Source: Atopsyche davidsoni (taxonomy: Eukaryota; Arthropoda; Insecta; Trichoptera; Hydrobiosidae). Taken from it: a DNA stretch of 64,000 nt. Position numbers and translations under genes: made by a program. The stretch lies in the NCBI GenBank assembly GCA_022113835.1, contig JAILWY010000009.1, forward strand, positions 4,811,501 through 4,875,500, in the 5' to 3' direction. Under the pieces are notes generated by a model. It did no database searches. It was not told where the DNA came from and saw nothing but the letters and a program-made list of their open reading frames with translations. Shown piece by piece: positions 48,480-60,599 of this stretch (position 1 is its first letter; each line of letters begins with the position of its first letter).

Positions 48480-51400
48480 CAAATACTTATTTATTTTGTA
48501 ATACATATAATCGGAAGTAATTACTTCAACAAAATGTAAATGTCGTCCGCATCCGCAGGATCCAACGTTTCGGTGCAAAATTTCGCAACATTTAATTTAT
48601 CATCAAATGGCCAGTTAATTTTGTCACAAAGTTGAATAATACGTCCATGTGTGATGTCAACAACCCGCGACAAGATCTCCTCGGTCCAAAGGCCTCCGTC
48701 CTCTCACTTGTACTTTTCCGTTTTCACGGCCGCCAGAAGTGCTCGTATTAATTACTCTTCGATTCATTCGCTCTATCCCCTTATATATACTTTCTAATAC
48801 AATATCTAATTTTAAATATATATAGTTATTTTAACTAACTTTAAAATTCCTTTAAAAATATTTTTGGACTCCCAGGTGCTGGAGCTTACAGACATTTAAA
48901 CAAAGAAAAAATATTACCGTTATTCGTTACTTGTACCTTTATCTAATAAATACACTAAGTATCTTCATATTGAAAGGTTTATACATAGCACAATCATGTT
49001 TCTTGGCAATTTCTTCTCTAGATATAAGAATAAAGTAAAGATTTGATATGATCCCACAGTCTCGGACTATCACGGCCTGGTAACCGCGCCCTTGAATATT
49101 TTAGCATTATATGTACAACGGAAGGAAAAAATAATAATATGATCTACTGAATATTCAATAAACATTCAAAAAAATTTACATCACAAGGTTCGTAAACAGA
49201 GCAGCCTTTTATTAATTTAACAGGCACTTGTGCTTCCTAATGTAAAAATGCTCTCTCTTTTCTTTTTATACGCCTCCGTTGAGCAAGAGTTCATGTTGAT
49301 TTATCAAGGTCTTTTCACTGTGTGAGACCATAGCCGTGGTCGCATTTAATTTGTTTGATGAAGAACTTATATTTTATAGAATCCAACGCTTAAATCAGTT
49401 TGTAAGAACTTTAAAAGAAATATAACTATAATTGCACAAAAAAAAGTTTTTTTAAATATATTATATTAACAAACTTAACGTGTTGTGCTTTACAGTACTT
49501 TGGCAGTGGGGTTCGAAAAATGCCTTAGCTGTTGTTTTTCTGCGATTGGTGTAATAAAGAAAGAAATTGTATAAATAAATAAAAAAGTAATTTATATACA
49601 AATATGCTTATGTCAAAAGTAGGAAGTACAAATACTTAAACGGTGAGTAGGAACCTCAAAAAAATCGTTACTTTTCAGTGATGCAAGTAGTGCGCTCTCA
49701 TGCAAAGCCTCCGAGCAGGGCTGCCTCTAAAGCGGGTCGCAGAGCTGTTTTATAGATTTTTCTTTTTTATTAAACATATATTTATACTTTTACTATAAAA
49801 TTTATTATTTCTCTTATATTTCCATTCGAGAACTTATTACAAAATGACATGTTCTCAATAATTAAAGAACAAGTGTTCACAAGCATTGTGAGCCCCTGCT
49901 TTATAACATGCTAATATATTCTTTGGAAATAATCCAAGGTCCGTATTTAGAGCAATCGTATATGTCACAAGGAGGAAGTCGAGGGACTTAGCCAACTGCA
50001 GGATTGAGCAAATTCTCTAAAGGATATGTGCCAGGTGCGGTGCTCTTGTTGATTTCCGTGTGCATTCTCGAATTATACCAACTTGTTCCTTAACGCTAAT
50101 GGCGGTTTAATCGCCGCTGAGTTGTGATCACATTTAAACTATTATTATATTTCAAATCAATTATGTGTTTATTTTCGTGTTAAAAAATATTATTGTAATT
50201 TGCTAGATCGCTAAATGAAACGAAATGAAAAAATCACCCTCAGGCGTCACTGGGATATAAATAAGTAGTTCTCAGATACTGTGACTTTTAATTGAATAGC
50301 TAGTCCACCCAATTAGAAACATTATCATGTTTAAAAATTCAGTGAATTGTATTACATGCTATGTTTATTATATATATTAAAACAGAAAAATATCATATTA
50401 ACATTTTGAATCTAACTAAGTGTTAAAATTACTCTATGTTGATAAAAAATGTAAACACGAAGTTTCCTCAAAACCACAATTATAATAACAAACGAATGTT
50501 AAAAAGACGTTAAGAATGTTTTACTTCCAAATATATCATTTTTTACGAACATTAAAAATATATTAATTTATAAACAACGCATTTTTTTTTAATTTAATTA
50601 TATTATTATTTTATAATACGTAGTCATTATTTTTTTAAAAAAGTAATGCGCTATAAATTATATAGTATATTATATCAGGGTAATTATATCATATATTTCA
50701 CATGATTAAATCTATTATTATTCGTAGAGATGTTATCTCATAACAATATCAAGAAAAAACCTGTTTTTTTTAAATATATAAGATAACATATATTTTTTTA
50801 ATGATATACAAAATATCGTACTTTCTACTTATCTATCCTTTTTATTTGCAGTAAAGTATCGGACGTAAATTGAAAATTAAGAACTTTCACGCACGTACAT
50901 TTTATATATTACGTTATTGAAAAAATATGTATAATTAATATAAAAAAACATATGTTTAATTAATATAAAACATGATTAATATGAAACAGGATCGAGGAAG
51001 TCAATAATTAAAATACAAATTATCCAAATCAATTTAAACTTTTTGTGCATTTAATTTCTTATATAAATAATAAAAATACATGAAAAAACTCTTTCATATT
51101 AGAGTATGTTTTATTATTTCGATAATTGTGTATAGATTGTTTTGTAAAATTTGGGGAATTTGTGTCTAAACTTATGTGAAAATGCGTAGAATATTCTTAT
51201 CTACTGTAGAATATCATTGAAAGTTTATTGATCCAGATCTGAATAATTAAATCCAGTATTTGAACAGCAATGGCAGTGATTAATTTAAAACCAAGAATTT
51301 GACATTGGGCGTTCAAATATTTCAATGTGACTTGCTGTGAGGCAGACTGGATAAAAAAAATACTCCATGTTTCTATGCCAGAAATTATTTCAGTTTTAAT

Positions 51401-54400
51401 TCAAAGCATATATTTAAAATTATTATGGAGTAATTGTACTGTTATACACCATAGTTATTTTAAATTAATTTTCAAAATATCTTATCTGTTAAATTAATTT
51501 TTTTAAACTCGTAAGAAGTATGTATTTTAGGCTGTTTCTTACACTTGAATTAATTTTTTCAATTTATTGTTTGTGCAACCATTTAAGTGTGAGATAAAAC
51601 TTTGTGCTCCTTATTTTTAATATGCAATTATTAAATTATGATCAATCTTTGTATAATTTTTCAAGTTTTCATGGTTTGAAACATAATTGAAATTAAATCA
51701 ACCTAGGAACATTTCAAAAAAGCTATTTTAATTAATATATTACAAAAGGCAGTTTAAACACTTCATTGAATTTTATCGTTACTTGTTAAAATTTTGAATT
51801 GATGGTTATCATTAACAATAGACAGCCAATTTATTTTTAAGGTAATATGAAGTATTTTTGTATTGAAAATAATTGATATACTATGCATATTTATTTAAAA
51901 TAAAAATGCCATATTTATTCTATATGAAATTTGGAATTAAAATAAATTTATCTGTAAAAATATTCTAGAATTCAATTTTATAATATTTTAAACAAATAAA
52001 TGGCCTTGGTATTTTTCAAGTTTAAAATAATTCAGACTGTGTTTTTTTTCCTACGCAATAACCAGTCAAGTCACCAGCAATAAAATAATTTAACCTTTAT
52101 CAAACTGCCTATAAAATGCGTTTTTCCTATCGCAAAATATTTTTTAAATACACATAAAAATCTAATTAAAATATCTGAAATCCAAAAAATCGATATCATT
52201 GGATATATTCACATACAGCCAGATATTTCAAGGCCAAATATTTCACATGAAAGGTCAACTTCCTGCTTTACTGCCGCGACACTTCAATAGACCAGATGTA
52301 CCACGAGAAGTGACAAAATTCTATGATAAATGCTTCCTCCGTTATAAAAAGCATTGCACAAGCTAGACGTCGAGGAAGCTTTTGTGATTTTCAACATGAA
52401 ATATTTATATCATAATTTATGATAAATAATGCATCGTATACATTTTGGAGGCCAGATAATAATCATTAATAAAATGAGATAGTTTTTTTTATATGTAACC
52501 ATCGTCTGTTGTTCGTGGTTCTGCACACAATGAAGACATCCCTTTTTGGTTTCTCTGCGCATACTTTTTCAATTCCTGGCCCGCACACAGTTTCAATACT
52601 ACGAACCGCTTCGTGGCTTAGCAGTTATCATACTTATGTATAATTTTTTTTTAATTCTATAGAACTCATAAATATCAAACAAAATAAATCATTTCAGAAA
52701 AATGTCTCTAAGTCATATGGGTTTTATGATTTTCCTTATTCAAGCCGGACACAAACGCAACTATCTCTTATTACTTTGATCTAATTGCTTATCTGCCCTT
52801 GCAGTCTTATAGAGAGAAACTTTTTAGTGGAGTAGGGAGAAATGGTATTATTTTTTAATTTAAAGAAGATACATTTATCTGTGCAACCTATGATAACAAA
52901 ATAAAGTTGAACGTCCATGTACCGTAATGTGCGACCTTACAAAGTCCGTCGTTGTCAATTCACTCTGATAATTTTTTCACTTCTCTCTATAGCATTGACC
53001 CGCGGCTTTCGGGCTGGATCACAATCTCACTAACCCATCAGCATTCCTATTATCTCGGCGGAAGTACCCTTCAAAGAACTTAACATAACCCTCAGGTGAT
53101 CTATGGCTGTTAATAAAATCTTATCCACAGTCTAAAAACGTTTAAGACGATTTTTAACGTCATAAGATTTTTTTATTTTAACTTATTCCCATTTTCGTAA
53201 CATTTCTTTTATCTTTTTGTTTTTAACGGTACCGTTTGCTAAATTTAAATTAAAACATAACATTTGCTTTCACAAAGACATATAATATTTTTTTACTGTT
53301 TAAATAAATATGAATACAAAAGGTAAGTCGCGGAAAAGCGTGCGTATGGGAAAAAACTGTTATTCTGCTTATTCTTCATCTGTACCTATCTGTAAAATAA
53401 TAGCATTGTTTAAAAGGGTGGGTTAAGCATAACTGGACAATGTATATTAATCATTGTATAACTCAATATAAAAACGTAGATTTTTAGACAAAGGAATGAA
53501 CTTCTCAGTAAAAAAACTATTTTTTATTTATAAAATCAACTGGCCTAGTTAAATAATTTTCATTATTCAACATTATAATATGTCTGATTCTGTCACAGAA
53601 TCACACGACACTGCGAATATATCTGATTTATTTAGTAGATTTTAATTTTTTTTCATGATAGATCTGGTGCATAAAATAATTTAAACTTTAATAACTACTT
53701 TCTTTTCCCCATAGAAACATGTAAATTGTATACATTCGGCCATAAATTATTTATTATTTAAGACTATACCGTCAGTATATTTTTTTAAACTTCCAATGAT
53801 GTCACTTATCTTCAGAAACGTTAAACGTGTTCACAAATACTTCTATAATATTAGCATTAAAAAAAATATATATATATAGACATATATATTCCCATGAGTA
53901 ACATTGTAGCATTGAAACAATTTGTGTGAATTATATACATGATTATTCTGGATTAGGAAAAAGATTACTTACCCTACAGCTACATACCTATGGTAGTCTC
54001 AAGGTGCTAATGCTCAATGCCAACCGAAAAGATCACTGATGATAGGTCAGAAATGATGACCACAAACAAAAAATATGATCCTATCAAAGTAATTAGATCC
54101 AATCACTATCATCTACGCACTTCGTCGGTCATATATTATTACAATGACCATATTTTCATAAAATAGAGGATAAACCAACAATTTTTTCATTGTGTTACGA
54201 AAATACAAGACGTCAGAGATACTGAATGGGTAAATTTACACAATAAATAAAATTTAGATACTATTTTTTGTCGATTATAAGTACAATCTTTATCTTACAA
54301 AACATTTACCAGGAGCGGCTGTTGTATTGTGAAATCGAAAATTTGGTCTTAAAATAAATGGATGAAGATTATTTAAAAGTCTATTTCGTTCTAGCATGAA

Positions 54401-56940
54401 TTACTAGGTTAAAATTTTACTTAATTAATTTAATTTAACAAATTCTGTATTACAAAATAAAATAAGAGTTGTCACTGTTTGTAAATACGTAGTAGGTAGT
54501 AGTACACTTGAAGGTAGTTCTTTTTAGCTTGGGTGTGCTATATGGTCCAAAATGACACGTTACAGATTCTTGGTATATATTTAGAGAATAATCATTGCGT
54601 ATTAATTCATGGTTATCGCTTACTCACTTCCTATACGTGCATACTGCTTTAAATTAATAAGACTCAGGTATAAAGAATTCACTCAAACAATTCGTATAAA
54701 ATCACCTATATCAAAATCAAAAAAATATTTATCTGTCAGGTAATATAAGAGTTTAATTGTTCTCACAACTATCTTTTACAGTCGAGATTTCTTTTACTTT
54801 GTAATTATTAATTTATTTTTTAATAATTTAATATATTTTTTAAATATAACCAAATGGAGATTTCGATAAAAGTTTTTTTGTCGTTTCCAATCATATCCAA
54901 AAATTTCGTTGCTGAAAAGTCAGCATCAAGATAGTATGGTTTTACATTTTTTCGACGTAATATATCCAACATATCTGTGTCTTTTAAATAGAAGATTTTT
55001 TAAGTATTGTCATATCTTTATTTTAAATCTTATAATATTAAAAAAAAAAACTACATCCGCGTATATACTTTTGCTTTGTCATGATATCTACAAGTTTTTT
55101 AGTAAAAAATATTATCGATTGTGTATAGGTACAAAGATTGGAGGGGTAACTTAACTTTTTTTAAAATTATATAAGATATTTTGGTAGGTGTGATTATTCA
55201 GGCTTAAAATATCTATTCAACAATAAAAACGATTAGGTGATACATACTTAACATCTTAAAATTATTGTTGGTGTTGTACTGATGTGTTTTATATTTAAAT
55301 AGATACATAGAAATATATTCATTTTCTAATACAAATCAACAAAGTCATAGGAAGTATTTAGACATTTTTTTAATGAAATTCTATATATTAAAAGCACATG
55401 TCAATATAAAATTACAGCGTTTAATTAAAAAATATATATTGATTGTTTCATGTTACATGGTATTAAAATCGTAAGCTCACTCTTGCATAGTTAGCACATA
55501 AATTACACATTCTAGTGACTGAATATATTACCTTCATATTTATAATCAAATTAAGTTCTTTGACACTACCGCGGATTGAACTAATTTTGATTAATCCATG
55601 CCCGCTATAAAACGTTATTGACTTGTAAGGAATTAAGAAACAAATGTAGTTAGTAAGCCGTCTCGACTATTGACATTAAGGCTTGAGTTATGCTTCCTTA
55701 TTTGTACAGAGTATGACCGGATGTTTTCTCTTGTACTGGCAAGCTGAAGGTCCCACAGACTGGAAGTGGTTTATATTGTAACACCAGGACGTGTCACCTA
55801 ACAGAGGTTAATTTGCTGATTCATCTAATAACCATTAAAAAAATACTTCTCCTTATCTCTAACATTTGTCTAATGTGTTTTGAGTCTATATGGAGGTGAT
55901 TTACGATTATTTCAAAAGGATGTTATGATGTTTCTCGTATAATCACTTTACGCCTAATTAATATTATCCTTTGCAAAATTTGATACGTTCTCCTGTATTG
56001 TAATTTTATGCATTGTTTCGCCTTGCAATACCGTATTAAACGGTTGCAAAAATTATCGCACAAAAAAAAGATAAGTCACGATGTGAACCTTTGTTTTTTT
56101 TTAATTTATAAATGCACTTACAGAAAATAATCGCTTTTTATTGACTTCTTTGTATCTCGCTCAAGGATTTTCGTAAATTCGCTTTTGCAAATATACGACA
56201 ATCGTTAGACAAATGGACATTTCAATCTATCAATTTGCTTCCGATTATATCTGCGATTGTAATCTACAAGTATCTTTTTGTATTGCGTCTAGAATCTACG
56301 CCTTCACAAATTGATAATAATAGCCTTTTATTGGAAAAAAATATTTATAATATTATAAAACGACCGGACGACATAAGGTAGGGTCCACGCCCGATCGACC
56401 TTCACGACCGGATATACAAAAAAAACCACAAGAACGAACCGAAACATATCCGAACCGGACCGAGCCGCGTGTCCATCAAAATAATCAGCACCTTCGTACA
56501 ATAACTTGTCGAATTAGTATAAGGACCTATAAAAAACATTGTTTTAAAAACTACAATGATCATTTGAATAATTGAACTAACAAGGTTATTTTGTATTACT
56601 AATTATAAATCAAACTATTTGATAATGTCAAAAGGTTGAAAACATTAAATGTATTTTAACCACAACTTTCTAGATACATTATTGCTCTGTCTGAATTTGA
56701 ATACAGGACCTCATGCTTGGTTTAATGTACAAATCACGGTAAAATATTTGATATCCAGGGAGGTACTTATACATATGTACTAATACAGTTCCATGCATGC
56801 ACTCCTTTTAATATATATATACATATTAGTAATATTTATTCGGGAAAGACTTTCGAACCTCGGATAGCAGTATTGCGAAGGTTGTTTTATATTCGCTAGT
56901 CGTTATCCATGCAGGCTCCCTCGAGGCTAGAATAAGGTTA
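48480..56940. other. Very AT-rich stretch without a supportable gene
   Basis: The densest AT region of the window (especially about 50300-52200 and 53500-55500), full of poly(A)/(T) runs. No frame beyond 81 codons (54909-55154) and no domain. Slightly GC-richer patches at 48650-48740, 52500-52620 and 56380-56470 hold nothing I can name. Confidence 0.5.
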
Positions 56941-56960
56941 CTTTTAAATCGAGCAAGCGA

Positions 56961-57255
56961 ATGTTCAAAGTGATTCTGTTCTCTCGGCGGTGTACTTGCT
57001 GCGGTGTTTATAGTTCACGGAACAACATCGCTGTACATTATTTATACTGCGGGCTAGGTAGGAATGCCGACTCCACCCATCGGCAACAAAGCCTCGGCAC
57101 GCTAGAACATTTGCAGACATTCTTAGTAAAGTGCCACCAAAACTTCCTGGGTGCTGCAGTCCCTCGCCAACCGCGACGTCTCGCGGAATGCAACCCCCGC
57201 ACTTCAGGAAACACGCTATGCTTGACTTCCGCTTTAATATAGACTTCTTCTCCAA
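56961..57255 (-). other. GC-rich block with reading frames on both strands, unidentified
   Basis: A sharply bounded block of about 300 bases is open in several frames at once: 93 codons on the plus strand, and 96 and 114 on the minus. The most protein-like is the minus frame, which contains GGCIPRDVAVGEGLQHPGS and ends ERTESL. I do not recognise it. On the minus strand the block is preceded by GAGGAGAGGCACC, close to the terminus of the RTE-like LINE family, so it may be an old retroelement piece. The alternative is a host exon. Confidence is in the block being unusual, not in any one frame. Confidence 0.35.
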
Positions 57256-57459
57256 CTGGTGCCTCTCCTCGTTGATAGTTTTGAACTTTCATACATTTAC
57301 ACAAGATCATGAAATGCGACAAAATATGATATTTAAATATTTTTACAAACATGACCAACGATCTTATTGATTTCCCCTGCACAAAGGATATTTAAATAAA
57401 AAAGCATATTTTTTAATTTACACTTGCCTATGACAAAAAATAATATTTATGCCTACGAT

Positions 57460-57540
57460 ATCTTCTTCTGATGCCTCTCCTCGTAGGAGGTCGGTAGCCT
57501 TTTCATCGAATATATTTCTATCCTAGGCCAGTCTCAGTAT
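57460..57540 (-). mobile_element. RTE-like LINE 3' tail, very short
   Basis: TCTTCTTCTGATGCCTCTCC, then TAGGAGG and GGCCAGTCTCAG, match the 3' terminus of the copies at 3.6 and 25.6 kb. Only about 80 bases remain. Confidence 0.75.
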
Positions 57541-57554
57541 TATATTAAAATATA

Positions 57555-57640
57555 TTAGGTGCGCCACTAAGTTTTTAGGTTTCACGCATAGATGGCGCTA
57601 ACGAAACATGTAGTCGACATACATCTTTTAAACTTGTATG
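57555..57640 (+). mobile_element. mariner-like end fragment
   Basis: After a TA, TTAGGTGCGCCACTAAG, then GTTTTTAGG and ATAGATGGCGCTAAC, resemble the inverted ends of mariner elements (mellifera type), which begin TTAGGT or TTGGGT and often include TAGATGGCGC. No transposase frame or second end follows, so this is a fragment. Confidence 0.5.
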
Positions 57641-58074
57641 TATTTTTTTTATGTGAACGTTATTTTTTGTTGGTGTAAAACATTATGTTTAAATCTGGTT
57701 TTTTTGCAAAGTTTTTTATTGATTGAAAAATTATTTCAATAAATTCATATTTTATTTTGTACTCTTTTGAATCCGGTTAAACAGTGTTCTTTGAAATATT
57801 TTTAGTTATGTGATACTATAAAAAGAATTTGACTGTAATTTTAAATACATTTTCTACTTGTTTTATTTATTTATAATTTAAAGTTATTTAAATAAAAAAT
57901 AAAACAACCATAAAATTTCTTACAATTGAAATATTTTAAGTTCAGTATTTATACAATCTTTGGAAAGAACATTATTTTTTTTGCTTTCATTGCAATGATA
58001 TCACAGATTTTTTTAAGAACATTCCACAAAAAAATTGAAATAATTTCTCTTAATATTTTTATCCAAAAACGTGT

Positions 58075-58082
58075 ATATCCAT
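58075..58082. repeat. 8-bp target duplication, left copy
   Basis: ATATCCAT, identical to 60279-60286; borders the hAT left end. Confidence 0.92.
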
Positions 58083-60278
58083 TAGGGTGTCCCTTATATG
58101 ACCAAAAAATTTTTTTTTTCAAATTTCGAAATGGGTACCCTCTACTTTTTTTAGTAATGCTATAAGAGTCTTAAATATAAAATTTCATCTTTCTAGCATA
58201 ATTGCAACCAGTGCCGACCGAGCTTCAAAGTTTAGTAAAAAACGTGTTTTGTCTTGATATTTCGGTCTGGTATAAAATCATTATAAATGCAATAAATTAA
58301 GTAAATAATAGTAAAAATTCAATTAGATGAACATTAATCTTTAATCAAAAACATAAAGTAATAACAATCAGCCAGGGTAACTTTTTTATAGAGTTGTTTT
58401 TTTACAGTCCGGATACAATTTTCTATGTTCCTGGACACAGCGCAGCAAGAACTGTTTTTGTTCTTCTTCAGCCGCGATAAGTCCGTTAAAATCTTGCATC
58501 ATTTTAACAGCCCTTTCAGCAGTATCATTCACAACCCTCATTATTTTTCTTTTAGCTTCCACAAAAGCACTATTATTATTCCAAGAAGATACATCTTCCT
58601 TTAGAAAACTGTCGTCGATCTGCAGTCGTGATAAAAATTGTTTGCTCTTTTCCGATACGAAATCATCCAGTGTTTTACAAACATAAGCAAACATCTTGTA
58701 GAGTCTTTTTGTCCTTCGCAGTTATTCTGCATTGTGACTGAAGTAAACACATTTTTAAAGAATAGATCGCTCTCGCCATCCAGCGTGCCTGATGCATGGC
58801 TTTGGGGGGGCTTAGTTTTAATTTTTCCTCTGAGTCTCCTCCCAAAAATATTACGCACAGTTCGACCAATTTGCGGTAGTCATCTCTTACATAACCTTTG
58901 TCTAATTCTGCCTTATAAAATATTAAAAAAGCTTGAATGTCTGTCTCGGCAACACGTTGTTTTACGAAATTAAGAGATGGTTCAATGTTACTAGCGTCGA
59001 TGTTTTTCCAATTTTCTCTGAACTTTTTAAACATTGGAGTATCTGGGCTACTAGTAATTTACTTAATTTTGCTTTCAAAGACAGCTTTTAGGACCAATTC
59101 ATAAACATGATGACGACAGACGAGCAGCAATTCTCTTCCTAAAGTTTCTCCAAAATAGCACAAGCTCCATTGAAACGGCCAGTATTGAAAGCTGTTGTGT
59201 CGCAGCACATTATTTGTACTTTATCGTGAAGGTTCCAGTCAAAGAGAGCTGTTGAGACAGCCTTAGCTTGATGTTTTTCAGAAGAATGTTCTAGTTTTGG
59301 CACTGCAAGAAGCTGTTCCTTATCGTCAAACGAAGCAATAACTGGCAAGCGTTCTTCTTTAGAACTTCGTACATCTAACCCGGGTAATAGTTTTCCATCC
59401 CAATGGACTGTGACTACGTCGGGTACATTACTTCCAAAGAAGTCAGATTTTATTGCTTCTGCCCTTGATTTTCTAGTTTCAGCAGCTAGTGGTTATCTTT
59501 GTCTTACAACCCTTTCCTCTTCTTCCAATCGTCGTTGTTTAGATCTATCTTCTTTTTCCGACAATTTTTTATCAACACCACCTAAGCATCCTGGTCGATC
59601 TGGCTCTCTCTGTTTCATTAAAAATAATTTATCTTACTCTATTTTCATTCTCTCAAAAGCATCAGCATGTGCAATATCAAACAAATTATCAAGATCAATT
59701 TTGAAATTGTTCTCACGGCTCTTGAACGTAACCTGAGTTTTCTTACAATTTTTTTTGCAACTCTCTCCAAACATGATATAAATCAACAAGTTTCTTCACG
59801 CAGTTAGGATATGCCCTTGTTGGAATTCTTGTTTTTCCCCAATATATGATGCACTCCCTAATCACAAGATTTGCACTTTCACTAACAATCAGTTTAACCT
59901 CACGAATATTGTAAAATAGGACCGAGGGAATTTGTCAATTAGATGGTAATTTTGCACCATTTATTTGATATCTAGGCAAACCGATAAGGAAATTATTTTG
60001 TTTATCACTCCGTAATTCCACCGACATGTTAACGCACTAAACAATGGAGCACTACTAATCTCAAAAATCACGTATGAAATGACAAATAAAACATGCAGTT
60101 ACAAGTCACAGCGCAGTACTTACGCAACTTGTATGGACAAGTTAAAATCGCAAGTCGGCACGGGTTACCGTTTATAAATCGAACTAATATTTTTTTCTAG
60201 ACAATATAGGGTTATTACTAAACTTTTAAGAAGGTACGCGTAAAAAAATATTGAACTTGAATTTTAAGGGACACCCTA
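58083..60278 (-). mobile_element. hAT-type DNA transposon, complete ends, dead transposase
   Basis: The ends are 14-base perfect inverted repeats, TAGGGTGTCCCTTA at the left and its reverse complement at the right. They are flanked by an exact 8-base duplication ATATCCAT (58075-58082 and 60279-60286). An 8-base duplication with TAGGG-type ends is the signature of the hAT superfamily. The 2196-bp element carries one transposase gene on the minus strand, now broken (separate entry). Ends and duplication are intact while the gene is decayed, so it inserted as a unit and then degenerated. Confidence 0.92.
58386..60027 (-). pseudogene. Broken hAT-like transposase
   Basis: Reading down the minus strand from ATG at 60027, a recognisable protein runs to 58386 in pieces. 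The N-terminal part includes VLFYNIREVKLIVSESANLV and WGKTRIPTRAYPNCVKKL. A lysine/glutamate-rich linker follows. Next is VTVHWDGKLLPG, then IMCCDTTAFNTGRFNGAC, whose Asp fits the second catalytic acid of a DDE transposase, then LLLVCRHHVYELVLKAVFE with a C-x-x-H as in hAT proteins. Then come MHQARWMARAIYSLKM and the C-terminal VVNDTAERAVKMMQDFNG, which may carry the catalytic Glu. In-frame stops fall after about PSN, after RMKIE, after VVRQR and after ESKIK; frameshifts occur near 59148 and near 58690, where some protein also appears to be missing. Related uncharacterised proteins occur in aphid and Hydra genomes (from memory, not searched). It cannot make an active enzyme. Confidence 0.85.
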
Positions 60279-60286
60279 ATATCCAT
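60279..60286. repeat. 8-bp target duplication, right copy
   Basis: ATATCCAT, identical to 58075-58082; borders the hAT right end. Confidence 0.92.
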
Positions 60287-60488
60287 ACGCGCAAATTTTT
60301 TTTTTTTTAAATGTATTTTATTGGTGTTATTTGCTCTGAAATTTTATTGCTAGAATATAACATGTTACTACTTAAATAATCCAGTGTGCAAGCGCGACCA
60401 GAAGTTACGGGCATTCTCTACAAGGTAGGTGTGTACACAATTCCCTTCACCGAAAGTCATTGAAGTTTCACAAAAAAACCCTGCGCTG

Positions 60489-60590
60489 GGAGCCGCGGGT
60501 AGCTCGTGAGTGACTTTTTCTATCAAGATCAAGAGTTCGAGTCGTCAACCCGACGCGGACCGCCCGGCGGCCCCCTTGCCCCCTGACTGG
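60489..60590 (+). repeat. Possible tRNA-derived SINE fragment
   Basis: An A-box-like TAGCTCGTGAGTG (60500-60512) and a B-box match GTTCGAGTC (60535-60543) are spaced as in a shortened tRNA. A GC-rich tail follows (CCGCCCGGCGGCCCCC). The stems do not close well. It is probably a decayed SINE head. No poly(A) or target duplication was seen. Confidence 0.35.
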
Positions 60591-60599
60591 CATTACTTT

